Shown: one piece after another, positions 31,303-41,235 of the stretch
Numbering within the stretch: position 1 is the stretch's first letter
Layout of the letters: each line of letters begins with the position of its first letter
Assembly (NCBI GenBank): GCA_001179505.1
Contig: CDMY01000047.1
Coordinates: 99,847 to 141,081 of the forward strand
Length of the DNA stretch: 41,235 nt
Source: Vitrella brassicaformis
Taxonomy: Eukaryota; Sar; Vitrellaceae
Reading direction: 5' to 3'
Translations under genes and position numbers: made by a program
Notes under the pieces: model-generated
What the model was told of the DNA's origin: nothing
Seen by the model: only the letters and a program-made list of their open reading frames with translations
Databases searched by the model: none

Positions 31303-32157
31303 ATGCAGGTCCTTCTTGGCGCCGTTGTCATTCTCTCTTTTGCATGGTTCAGCGAGTGCGTGAACGGCCGGAGTGGCCGTCTGCGGCATTCCCTTGCGCA
31401 GCCGAAGATTCCCTCTCCTCACTTTATGACCCAGATCTTCACTTTGAAGGGTAGTGAGCCCAGATCTGCTCGAAATATGGCTGCCTCCTTTGTTTTCTCC
31501 TCTGTCAATGGTACAGATTGCGGTTATGGCGGGGACGTGTTGAGGCTGACGGCGGATGACATGCACGAGGTCAAGGAGGGCGACGCCATCAAGCCCGTCT
31601 ACAACCAGGAAGGTGTGCACATGCCCTTTGGAGCGGAGAACGATGGACACTTGCATTCTCCTTCTTGTCTTTCTGTCTGTCTGTCTGTCTTTCTGTGCAG
31701 CCCCGTACGCTCACAACATCCACAGCGTCGAGGTCAGCCATCCTAAGATCGACCTACAGTGATTGTGAGTGTGTGGATGCGGGTGGATGTGTGGATGCGA
31801 TGCAGCTGTGTGGTTTCGGTAAGGTGGAGCTCTTCGAGTTTGCCGACGGTGTGACGCTCACGGAGGGGGTGAGCCGATGCAGGGGAAGCGCGTACGAGTG
31901 CCAGGTCAGTATGCAGGCAGGGCAACGCACCATACCAAGAGAGGATGGTGCTCTGCCTGCACTGCATGATGCGCATATATCAGTGTTTCCCAGTCGATGC
32001 CAACAAGGGCGTCCTCAGCCTCTCGCGAGGTGAGGATACTCATCCATATCCCACATCTCATCTCATCGTGCGATGGCGGCCCATTTCTGTCCTCTCATCT
32101 CATCTCCGTGTGTGTGTGTGTGTATGTGCAGTCCCCAATGCATGCCAGCAGGAGTAG
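31303..32157 (+). CDS. Small secreted Cys-containing protein, unrecognised
   Basis: Five exons (31303-31612, 31701-31732, 31806-31904, 31984-32029, 32132-32157) join in frame to 170 aa. The N-terminus MQVLLGAVVILSFAWFSECV is a clear signal peptide, with likely cleavage around residues 17-22. The remainder has spaced cysteines (NGTDCGYGGD, ELCGFGKVELFEFADGV, SRCRGSAYECQCFPVDANKG, VPNACQQE). This suggests a disulfide-bonded secreted or endomembrane domain. It has no A-F-A-P-type motif after the signal peptide, so secretion is more likely than plastid import. No family was recognised. Confidence 0.65.
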
Positions 32158-32414
32158 CTCGTGCCGACGCCTGCTGCAGTGGGCTAGCCTTTAGACATAT
32201 GTGGCTGCATGTGTGGATGCATGCCTCTGGTATACGATCGCAAATGAGAATGCGGGTGTGCACTGCACTGCACAGGACGGACGTCATTCAAGTAATGTCG
32301 GTCAACAAGCCACCATGCACCCATCTGAGCACAACAGCGAATACCATGGAGAGACGTGTGAGAGAAGAAGACAGAGCAACGCACCATCCACACGAAAGTA
32401 TGCCTCGACTTTTG

Positions 32415-33456
32415 TCACGAGGCGGTCGGCGCGTGAGAGACACGACGTGAGTGTTGTGAGACTCCCCGTGGGTAGCTGACGCCCTTCTTGGTGTTGCGCA
32501 ACCTCGTCAGCCGCCGATCCACGCGAGCCAAATACTCTACACCACACACACATACGCACATACACACATACACACGTGTGTCATGGAGAGCTCCTCCCCT
32601 TTTGATTGCCACTTCTGACTCTGAATGACCTGAGAAAGTGATTCTTTTCTCCTGTCCGTCGGGCCCCTTGTCCTCCTCGCCAAAGATGGCATGAATCTCC
32701 TGCAGACAGACAGACAGACAGACAGAAAGCCAGAAGGACAGAGACGTAAAGAGGCAGAAGGTTGACCGTCCAGTCTCTGTCTGTCTGCAGGATGCCACCG
32801 TCCGTTCCTGACCTGGTCGAGGAGCTCTCGTCCATAGCGGACGAATAGGATCTGCAGCGTCTGCTCGACGTTGATCCGGCCCTCGAAGTGCTTATCGTAC
32901 ATCAGAAACTGAACCAAGTGGAACAGCTTCCTCGGCTCAAGACCTAGAGACAGGCACCACCCACCCAGCCAGCCAGTCAGCCACAACGCATATGTGTGAT
33001 GGTTGTCTCAGAGAGAGAGAAGGGAGGGAGAGAGACGGCGTCGACCTGCCTACCTGTTTTGTCGTTGATGCATCTTTGGTACATGATAAGGAACTCCTCC
33101 CAGCTGATGGAATGGTCGAGGTCGTCATCCACCTCCCACACCATCAACTCTATCTCCCTCTGCACGCACACACACACCCAAAGCCATCGTGGGGCTCCCA
33201 CTCTCTCTTTGATTCGTCAGGCGCCGACCTTGTGCATGGGCGCCCCCAGTTTGTTGAGGACGTCAGCGAGTTCCTGCCAACTCAGCTTGCCGTCCCTGTC
33301 GGCGTCGATGATGGCAAACACCCTCTTGAGGGCCTCGTACTCGACCAGCGATATCTGCTCCTCCTGTTGACCTTCACTCATACTCAGAGGCTGCGGCAGC
33401 CCCTGAGGACCCGCACGCTGGGTAGAAAGAGCCGAAGATGCCGTCGGACCTGCCAT
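32415..33456 (-). CDS. EF-hand calcium-binding protein (calmodulin-like)
   Basis: Five exons (33229-33456, 33054-33159, 32813-32943, 32630-32699, 32415-32536) join in frame to 218 aa. The first two EF-hands are canonical. Loop 1 is DADRDGKLSWQE (residues 51-62). Loop 2 is DDDLDHSISWEE (87-98), with Asp at positions 1, 3 and 5 and a closing Glu. The third (YDKHFEGRINVEQ) and fourth (EEDKGPDGQEKRITFSEF) are degenerate, with the fourth carrying an insertion. A Pro/Gln-rich N-terminus and a basic C-terminal tail flank them. The layout resembles calmodulin/centrin-type sensors, including axonemal light-chain-like EF proteins. Assignment to the flagellum is only a suggestion. An alternative start at 33543 would lengthen the N-terminus. 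Confidence 0.85.
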
Positions 33457-33611
33457 CGCCTTTATCCTCAGAACAACCCTCAATCTAAGCTCGCAGAACG
33501 CGAGCTCTCGGCCGGGGGCAGCACCTGTGGTTCGAGATCTCAAGCAGATCTGTGGACGATGGATGGTGAAGAGCGACCACCCGTGAAATGTTGCTGAGCT
33601 GAACCAAAGAT
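33457..33611. promoter_or_regulatory. Divergent promoter spacer, EF-hand / VDE-like pair
   Basis: These 155 bases lie between head-to-head start codons. They contain AAGCTCGC (33487-33494) facing GCGAGCTC (33500-33507), an AGATCTC word, and CAGATCTG at 33545-33552. The same arrangement occurs at 27565-27624 and 6617-6642. Function is inferred. Confidence 0.45.
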
Positions 33612-36469
33612 ATGCTCAAACGAGCCAACAGCCTTCCCAGCAGCCGATTTTTGCGCCATGTGTGCCTTGCGCTCGCCCTCGGCCTCACAGGCAGCCTCAC
33701 CGAGCCCGCCGCATTCGTCGCCCCGTCACCGAGGACTCCCTGGCTTCTGCAGCAGACCACCCGGAGTCGCCACATGCGTCTGCACAGCAGGTGGCGGCAC
33801 AGCAGCAGAATGCCATCACGAGACCAGCCCGTGCACCCGAGAAGCGAGGCATCTGACGATGAAGGTGATGGAGAGGCGGGCTGGCCTGACCAGCTCATGA
33901 GGCGATTTCTGGAGACCAGCTCGTCCGTGATTGGGGATTTTTCACGCTCCGTGTGGGTGTTGGCTGCCCTGCCTCTGCTCTGGCTGATTGCTGATCCGAG
34001 CTGGATCACATCGCTCTCGTCCTCCGTCGGCCAAGTGCTGCAAACCAGCCACACGACCACATCATCGACAGCAGCGGGAGGAGATGCCCGTCCTGTGTCC
34101 CTCTGGCCGCCCCCCGCGTATGCGGACGATGAGCTGCGGAAGTTTGCGGACAACGGCAACCCGGTGGCTGTGGACCCGCTGTGCTTCGTGCGTCGGTGTC
34201 AGCTGCAGACCAAGGCGTGTGCTGCCGACCGGTCCTGCATGAAGGGGCTCACCTGCCTCGCCAGATGCAGGGGCGACTCCATGTGCTCTACCAGTGAGTG
34301 GATGATGGAGAGGCAGATCAGGGAGAAACAGATAGACGAGGAGGGTGTGTTGGTCGGTGTGTGTAGGTTGCTTTTCCCGTTTCGGGTCGAGCACATTGGA
34401 TGCGTTTCTGACGTGCAGTGTGGAGAAGGAGGGGTGCGTCAATGTGCCGCGGGACCTGGGGCCCGCCACGTGGACATCACCCAAGGAAGACCAGGCACCG
34501 TAGGCGACACAGACAGACAGACAGACAGACAAACCACACCACACCACACGGGCACCGCATCTCTATCTACGCGGCGTTGTTCTGTGTGTGTGACGTATAG
34601 TGGCCCCGTTGATGATTTCGACGTCGCATCGATGGAGGGTACCTGGTACAAGGTGCTCGGCATGAACTCACGGTCAGCCAGCAAAGAGGGCGGAGGAAAT
34701 GGACACAGAAAGACGTCACCGGCTGCCCTGCCCCACTTTCCTGTGCGGGTGTGGTGTGCAGGTACGACTGCTTCGACTGTCAGAAGAACACCTTCACGCC
34801 AGCTGAAGAGCCAAACAGTGAGGGAGCAGATATGTCAGTCTCTTTGGTGTCGATGCATGTGTGACATGCAATCCTCGTTCGTGTCGTGTGTGTTGTCTGT
34901 CTGTCTGTCTGTCTGTGCAGAGCCGTGGCGTGTCGCTGTGGAGTTCAGTCTGCCTCGTCCGCGTGGCGGTGCGTGGAACAACCGCGTTAGCGAGGACATG
35001 TTCCCGGAGGCCACACCAGACATGCGCAAGCAGAGGAGCTACCGCACCAAAGGAGAAATGTTCGGACTCACTTTCTGGGAAAACTGGTGAGCTCAGCTCA
35101 GTGGACCCTCCCTCCCATCACCCACACCCACTCACCCACCCACCGCACACACACGTGTGCTGACCGATCCATGTGGCCTCAGGTACATTATCGGCCAGCG
35201 TGACGAGGGCCCCGACCCCTACAAGTTCGTCTACTACACGGGCCACACGCTCCAGGGCAACTACCGCGGCGCGTTCGTCTATGTCCGCACTCCCACCTTA
35301 CCCCAGAGCATCGTGCCAGAGCTCACCCAGGTGGCCGAGCGGGCCAAGCTCAAACTGGCCGACTTCTGCGTCATCGATAACGACAAAGTCGGAAGGAGGC
35401 AAGACGGAGAGAGGGAAAGGGAGAGGGAGAGGGGGGGCATGCGGCTGGCGAGGACCACCGGCAAGGCAGCCAAGGAAGACATTGATCGAGGTGGGTGGGT
35501 GGGAGATGAACCAGGCAGGCATTCTTTTGTGAACCGACCATCGATCCATCAATCTCTCCCTCCATCCATGTATGTGTGTGTCAGATGCGAACCTGCGTTG
35601 GTTCACGAGTCGGTCCATCCCGTTGTGGAACTACCGCTTCTTCGAGCTGACTCGACTGCTGGCCGAGGAGTTCAGCGACTGGTTCGAAGACCCTTCCATC
35701 ACCTCACAGTGGCTCGTCGAACAGCAAAGACGGTACGTGACACACTTCACTTCATCCCCCAGAAACACCCACCACCCACACCCTCACCATAATTGCCCTC
35801 AAGATTACCCTCCGGTTTGTCTGTCCATCCAGGGTGATCCTGACTCAGCCCTTTGCCGTGTCGCCCTTCGCAGAGAACCCCTTGGGCACCGACGCGTCCG
35901 TCAACATCGACCCCACCGAGTATCTCCTCAGCTCCGGCAACGTCCGCAACGAGCAGCTCCGCGAGAAGGTCGAGACGCTCGAGGAAATCTTCGATGCCAA
36001 GGCCACTGTCGACCCCATGGACACCTCATCGGTGGAAGGGCTGCTTTCTCTCAATGGTGAGGCGATGCCCGTGGAGGTGCTCAACACCAGAGGGCGCAGC
36101 AGCAGCCCCTTCACGACCACCCCAGCATCACGGCGGATGTCACTCATGCTGGCCAGGCGGGGAGCGGACGGATCGGCCGTGCGGCCTCCGTCGCAACTGG
36201 ACATCCCCCCTCTCCCCGATGAGCTGGAGATGGAGGTCTTGCTTCCGCCAGCGCAGTTCCTCACCGCCGAGCAGCGGGCCTTCATCCGGCAGTACTCGAG
36301 GCGGCCCTGCCTCTACAGGCCGACCACACAACAGCAGCAGCAGCAGCAGCCGTCGACGGCTGCTGCGTCTGCGTCGAGGGTGCTGCCGGGATGGCTGGGC
36401 CGCATCACCAATGTCAACAACAGGGTGCCGACGGGCGGGCCGGGGATGGCCGAGGCCGCCATGCCCTGA
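33612..36469 (+). CDS. Violaxanthin de-epoxidase-like protein, plastid lumen targeted
   Basis: VDE-family lipocalin-like enzymes reduce epoxy-carotenoids in the xanthophyll cycle; VDL/VDR paralogues are less well defined. Eight exons (33612-34366, 34419-34499, 34601-34672, 34762-34817, 34921-35086, 35183-35490, 35585-35732, 35833-36469) join in frame to 740 aa. The leader is tripartite: a signal peptide (VCLALALGLTGSL, residues 17-29), EPAAFVAP at 31-38, and a second hydrophobic stretch (113-127) followed by PPPAYADDE with an A-x-A site at 169-171. The Cys-rich domain starts CFVRRCQLQTKAC (191-203). The lipocalin part includes GTWYKVLGMNSRYDCFDCQK and WYIIGQRDEGPDPYKFVYY. The C-terminal 200 residues are unlike plant VDE: no Glu-rich domain, but a short helix (REKVETLEEIF), a Gln run and low complexity. 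VDL/VDR is more likely than true VDE. The 34366 donor was chosen because it keeps VCSVEKEGCV. Confidence 0.88.
36334..36352 (+). repeat. CAG repeat coding for polyglutamine
   Basis: About six CAG/CAA codons in the last exon of the violaxanthin de-epoxidase-like gene give a short Gln run within a disordered tail. Confidence 0.85.
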
Positions 36470-38478
36470 CGGACATTGCCAGCCCACGTAGTTAGATACA
36501 TCCTGTAGCTAATGGGCCACGCAGGCTGGCAGGGATTTTTAAGGCTTTCTCATTACCACTAGCTAGCTAGTATTATGATCCATCCATCCATACGCTGGTT
36601 GTTTGTGTTGCCTTTGCTGCTGATAAGGTGTGGTTTGTGTGGTGGGTGGTTTGTGTGGATGTACAGGGGGCAATACGGGCGGGGGGCAGCTGGTTGTGGA
36701 TACACAGCACCCATCGCATCGCAGCGATCGAGGGAGGGCTGTGACTAGCGTAGACAGAGAGAAACAGAGAGAGAGAGAGAGCCCTGAGTGTTGTGGATAG
36801 ACAGACAGCGAGCGACAGGATCATACATGTTTGCTGCGGGCGTCATTTCGAGGCGAGAGTAGGCGAGAGTTCGGTTGACGAGTCGATTGATTGTACGAGA
36901 AAGGGGGCATTCATTCAAAACGGACGGACGGCTGCACGCATGCATCGATGGGCGTGGCATGCGCCGCTCGAGTCAGTCAGTCAGTCAGAGTTTGGACGGA
37001 CACAAACCCATAAGTAGTACTGAATAGAATAGAAGGGTGCGGTGCGATCAACCATGCCGCCACCACACCAGGACATGCACACATACATGCACACATGCCA
37101 TGCCGTGCAGACGCCTGCCTTGTCTTGTCTGTCGACACACACTGTCTGTCAGCTGGTGCCGACGCGGGTGTCGGCCCGCCCGGACCGGATGCACCTCCCT
37201 CTCCAGCCAGCTCGGGCTGGGCTAGATCGGCGGCGGACATCACATCCACCTCCGCTGGCACACCAACACAGTCAACTCAGTCAGTCAACTAAACGCACGC
37301 ACGCCTCACTCACCATTACGGCCGTCAGTCAGTCAACCTGCTCGTGCTGTCCAGCGATTCGCCGCCCAGGTTCTAGAAGACTGTCTGCTCAGCCAGCACC
37401 GGCTGCCACCATTATTCCGTAATGGCGCAACACGGTGCGGCCACCAGCGGCAGCACACTCACCATGCCAATCACTGGCAGGCAGGCAGGCAGGCAGTCAT
37501 CGACTCCACGAATCAGTCAGTCGGTCGGCTCACGGCGAGTCAGTTATCCAGCCATCCATCCATCCAGCCATCCAGCCATGCAGGCGCACACACATGTGGA
37601 GGAGACAGGCGGAGGGCGTGTGGATGTGTCAGTGTGTCAATTAGTGAGTGAGTAGAGTGGGTGGGTGGGCGGTGCGGTGCATCCTATCCTTGCACACATG
37701 ATGCATGATGCGATGGATGACTGGATGGGTAGCTGGGGTGGGTGGGTGGGTGGCTAGATGGCTACAGGGCAGGTCCTCGATCCGATCGAGGGCGGACAAC
37801 ACAAGACGGCCCACCCATCACGGACGGACCACATGCGTGTCTGTCTCTCTGGCTGCCGGTTCCTCCTTCACTCTCTCCCTCCCTCCCCGCCTGTCTGTCT
37901 GCAGGTCACTGTGTCTGTCAGGTGAGTGAGCACACACACACGCGCTCACGCACACACACTCACACGCACGCTCGCAACCACACAAGACGACGACCGTTGC
38001 ACATTGCCTTGATCCATAGTGGCTGAATAGGTCCGTAATCAGGCAGGCAGGCAGGCAGGCAGACACGCGCTCTCTGTCCTTCCGTCTGTTCCCTTCCCTT
38101 AACAAAACTCTGGGCTGTGTGTGTGTGTGTGGCTTAGCGGGTGGGTGGGTGTGAGTGAGGTGGGTAAAAAAATCATGAGCATGGCGTGGCGTGGGGTGGG
38201 ATGTCATGTCATCAGCTGATGTGATGTGGTGGCATGGCATGGCATGTGTGTCAATGAGCGACAAGGAAGGAATCGAATCCCCCGCCCTTTCCCCCCACTG
38301 CTCTTCGTGTGCAGACAGACAGACAGACAGACAGACAGAGAGAGAAGACGACCAGTCAGGGAAAAGGAAATCGGCCACACACCACACTCGTCCATTCATC
38401 CATCCATCCACTCAGGCAGGCAGGCAGGAAGTCGAACAGGCGGAAGGCATCCACTCACACACGGACACACATACACCC

Positions 38479-38509
<31 letters not shown>

Positions 38510-38801
38510 AGCAGGCGACGGACATCCAGACACGCCAAGCGGCGCGTGGACACCAGCATTTACAGACAGGCAGACAGACAGACAGACAGACAGCGAGAGA
38601 GAGAGCCAACCAGCCAGCCAACCAACCAAGAAAGTAATGTAAGCAACCAGGGGTCCTTCCTTCTAGGTACAGTTACAACACTTACAAAACAGCCGGAGAA
38701 GACGAGACAAGAGAGGAAAAGTTGGATGGATGTCATCTGAGTGGGTGGTCTGTCTATGAGTCTAGTATCGCCCGCCCAGCTGCGGCAGCCAGCGAATCCC
38801 C
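36470..38801. other. Microsatellite-rich 2.3-kb spacer
   Basis: No convincing exon was found. Tandem repeats include (CAGG)n at about 38040-38061, (CAGA)n at about 38312-38339, (CA)n at about 38489-38510 and (CAGA)n at about 38563-38593. There are also GTCA, TGGG and CCAT clusters near 36970-36990, 37555-37580 and 37735-37752. Long open frames here, such as those rich in Cys/Leu/Ser or Thr/His, are products of TGTC and CA repeats. The region separates the 3' ends of two convergent genes. Confidence 0.65.
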
Positions 38802-41134
38802 TCAGGGCGATGAGGATGACGAGGACGCCGAGGGCTCCTCGTTGAGGAGGGCGCGGGGCGCCATGTGGGGGCGGATGTCGACGGTGGCGTTGGTGTCGAC
38901 GTAGTAGAGCATCATCGCTGTCCGCTGGCCCAGGTACTGACAGACAGACAGACACCATCACACAACACAACACAACACCACACAGACACACACAGAGAGA
39001 GAGAGAGAGAGATCTATGTCTGACGGATGGTGTGTGTGGTTGGTTGATCTGATCTGTACCTACCTGGTCCTTGCGCAGCGGGTGTGGCGACACGCTCGTG
39101 TCGTTGAATTGGTACCTGAAGGAAAGGAAGGCCACACACGACACACACGACACACAGCACACAGCACCGACCACAATGACACACGAACACATTGATGCCC
39201 GTCCATGGAGTGCGGTGCGCGTGTGTGATGTGTTGTGTGTGGTGCTTACCACTCGTTGTTGGCGCCATAGCGGCACATGGCGCGGTAGTGGCCCGAGTTG
39301 ACACGCTGCCCGTCGTGGGCGATGAGGCCCACCAACTCGTAGGTCGGCACCTCGTACTTGGACAGAAACGACCTGCACGGACACACACACCACACACACA
39401 CCACAGGCGACAGACAAATGCAAAAGTTGATGCGATGGATGGATGGATGAATGGATGGATGGAGACCAGTCTGTGTGTGTGTGTGTGTGTGTGTGTCCTC
39501 CGTGATCCCACTCACTTGGTGAGCCACTTCTTGGAGATGACGAGTTTCTCCGGGTAGGCCACCATGTGCTCCAGCTGCCAGCACAGCACAGCACAACCAA
39601 CCAACCACCACACCACAAAGTGTTCATTCTCCCTCCCTCCCTCCCTCTCTCTCTGTGTGTCTGTGTGTCTGTCTGTCTATCGTACCTTCTTGCTTGCGCC
39701 CGTGAATTTGTTGAAGCGGTATCGCTTCAGGTGCAGGATGAGGATCGGCCTCAGCTGGTCGAAGAGGCACTGCGTCTCGGCCGTCTTCTGACGGTGGCCG
39801 GAGTCGTCCTCATCCTACACACACACCACACACCACACGCGCACACGCCACACACACAGACAGACATAATGAGAAACACACAATGGCTGGAGGGTGGATG
39901 TGTGTGCGTGTGTGTGTGTCTGTGTGTGTGTGTGTGCTTACGATGCACTCTTCAAAGGAGCACCAGGCGTCGAGTGCCTTGACCAGCGTGTCGTAGCCGT
40001 CCACCGGCACGTCGAGGATGTTGAAGTGCTCGATGACGGCCGACTCACGGTGCTGGCCCTTGAGCATGTAGCTGTCGCGCTGGTACGTGCCTCCAAACAT
40101 CCTGCAGCCATCCACAGGACATGACATGACATGACACACAGCAGATGTGTGTGCGGGTGGGTGTGCGGACAGCACATACACTTGGTGCCCACCGGCGCAC
40201 AGGCGAGTCGTAGTTGTCGACTCCCAGGCGGATGTCCTTCTTGCGGCCACGGCGGTCGGTCTGCATTAAGCGCACACACACACACACGCGCATTGGTAGG
40301 GTATGTGCGTCATGCTTGGCTAACTGCTTGTGTATGTGTGTTGGAGGGGGGGGGAGGGGTTTGGGTGGATGGCTTACGTGGCACCACCCGTCCTCATCGG
40401 CGCCCTTGACGTTTTTGGCCCGCTGCATGAACTTGCACTCCTCGTGCAAGTGCTCCAAGATGAAGAGGAAGAACTCAGCGGCGTCCTGCTGACGCCCTGC
40501 ACACACAACAGACCACACACCACACAGCACACACCACACAGCACGCCAAGAAGGATAAGACATCCACCGACCCACCCATCCCATCTGTCTGTCAGTGTGT
40601 GTGTGTGTGGTGTGGCGTACCGTGTTTCGGCTCGGTGATGAACTTGAGCCATTTGTCGAGGACCACGCCCGCCACGTCCTTGGTGTCGAAGGGGTTGCTG
40701 TTGGCCTTGCGAGTGGTCGTCACGCCAGCGCCGCCCCACGCAGCTGCATTGCACACATCACATCACATCACATCACACACACATGACATTGCACACTGTG
40801 CGTGTGATGTGGTGTGTGTCGTGGAGGGTGGGTGGCTGACCCTTTGACGTGTCGATGGGCTTTGGCTTCTTCCAGTCTTGGAAGAAGTTCTCGCACAACG
40901 CCCGGATGGCCCGGTGGAAGGTGCGGCCACCCCGCCGCTCTTCAGCCTGAGTGATGCGAGGGAGGAAGAAAGATATCAGAGATGAGCAGGGTGGCCAACA
41001 CACACGAGGGTGGAAGCGATGGAAGCGATGCACTCACTGGTGTGTGTGTGCATGGTGTGTGGTGGGCAGCATACCACGTCGCACTGCTTGAGGAACTCGA
41101 CGAAGAGGCTCAAGGGGCAAATGTTCTGGACCAC
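38802..41134 (-). CDS. Ubiquitin-specific protease (USP family), N-terminus outside window
   Basis: A cysteine protease that removes ubiquitin. Eleven exons are visible: 41075-41134, 40841-40946, 40621-40743, 40378-40496, 40193-40260, 39942-40101, 39686-39814, 39516-39574, 39250-39372, 39064-39115, 38802-38936. All junctions keep phase. Seen in order: VVQNICPLSLFVEFLKQC (the helix that follows the Cys box), RQQDAAEFFLFILEHLHEE (the QQDA-EF box), FGGTYQRDS, FNILDVPV, LRPILILHLKRYRF, YELVGLIAHDGQ, VNSGHYRAMCRYG (catalytic His), WYQFNDTSVSP (catalytic Asp/Asn), and LGQRTAMMLYYVD. It ends in a Ser-rich tail. The order and the LILHLKRY and AMMLYYVD motifs resemble the USP10/USP3 type. The catalytic Cys box should lie upstream of 41134 and is not in this window, so activity cannot be judged. 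No zinc-binding C-x2-C pairs typical of USP fingers were seen. Confidence 0.88.
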
Positions 41135-41235
41135 CTGCACAGCACATTCGCGCAGCACAGCAGGGGCATGCGCGTTCATATGCATGTGTGTGGCTGGGTG
41201 GGGTGGTTTCTGTCCATGTTTGTGTGTGGGGGGGG
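41135..41235. other. Intron or upstream part of the USP gene at window edge
   Basis: These bases contain GT/CA-rich sequence upstream (minus strand) of the acceptor at 41135, consistent with an intron of the ubiquitin-specific protease gene. No further exon can be placed. Confidence 0.5.

Noticed and set aside
38312-38339. Regular short repeats that could suggest a CRISPR-like array
   Set aside because: They are tetranucleotide microsatellites without spacers, in a eukaryotic genome.
38560-39627. Minus-strand open frame of 355 codons crossing the USP 3' exons
   Set aside because: It runs through introns and microsatellites in the wrong frame. The USP exons in the other frames carry the conserved motifs.
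1-41235. tRNA, rRNA or snRNA genes
   Set aside because: None was recognised by eye. A covariance-model scan would be needed to exclude them.

Overview
This window is nuclear DNA from an intron-rich, GC-rich eukaryote. Genes on both strands are broken by many short GT-AG introns of about 40-150 nt. The introns and spacers are full of microsatellites such as (GT)n, (TGTC)n, (CAGA)n and (ATGG)n. A violaxanthin de-epoxidase-like protein carries a signal peptide, an A-F-V-A-P transit motif and a thylakoid-transfer segment, which points to an alga with a complex (secondary) plastid. I infer a photosynthetic alveolate of the chromerid type (Vitrella-like), but a stramenopile or related alga is not excluded.

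Layout, left to right. (1) 1-1.8 kb is spacer. (2) 1.8-6.6 kb (-) encodes the RNA-processing factor SERRATE/ARS2 in 22 exons. It is divergent from a possible NIP30/FAM192A-like nuclear protein (6.7-7.9 kb, +). (3) 8.3-10.7 kb (+) encodes a Cdc14-type dual-specificity phosphatase. (4) 11.8-13.5 kb (-) encodes a low-complexity protein whose reading frame is interrupted twice. A 300-base run of N follows. (5) 14.0-22.7 kb is a rearranged block with three copies (-, +, -) of one unusual protein kinase gene. Copies B and C form large inverted repeats. A small signal-peptide protein gene and a decayed coding fragment lie between copies A and B. (6) 22.7-26.6 kb (+) encodes a BRCA1/BARD1-architecture protein: an N-terminal RING and C-terminal tandem BRCT. 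Its 5' end is duplicated in front of kinase copy B. (7) 27.0-33.5 kb holds a small membrane protein (-), a cationic amino acid transporter (+), a ubiquitin-like-domain protein (-), a small secreted protein (+) and an EF-hand protein (-). (8) 33.6-36.5 kb (+) encodes the violaxanthin de-epoxidase-like protein. (9) 36.5-38.8 kb is a microsatellite-rich spacer. (10) 38.8 kb to the window edge (-) encodes a ubiquitin-specific protease, cut off by the end of the window.

Most genes are unrelated housekeeping functions. They are organised as head-to-head pairs with about 150-220 bp between start codons, and several of these spacers share the palindrome CAGATCTG and the motif GCGAGCTT. The most unusual part is the kinase block. 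All three copies carry small indels in the first exon relative to one another. One copy has lost the DFG phenylalanine. One copy begins with the 5' leader and first codons of the RING-BRCT gene. For most genes the proposed exon lengths sum to whole codons, which supports those models. No rRNA, tRNA, CRISPR array or complete transposon was recognised.
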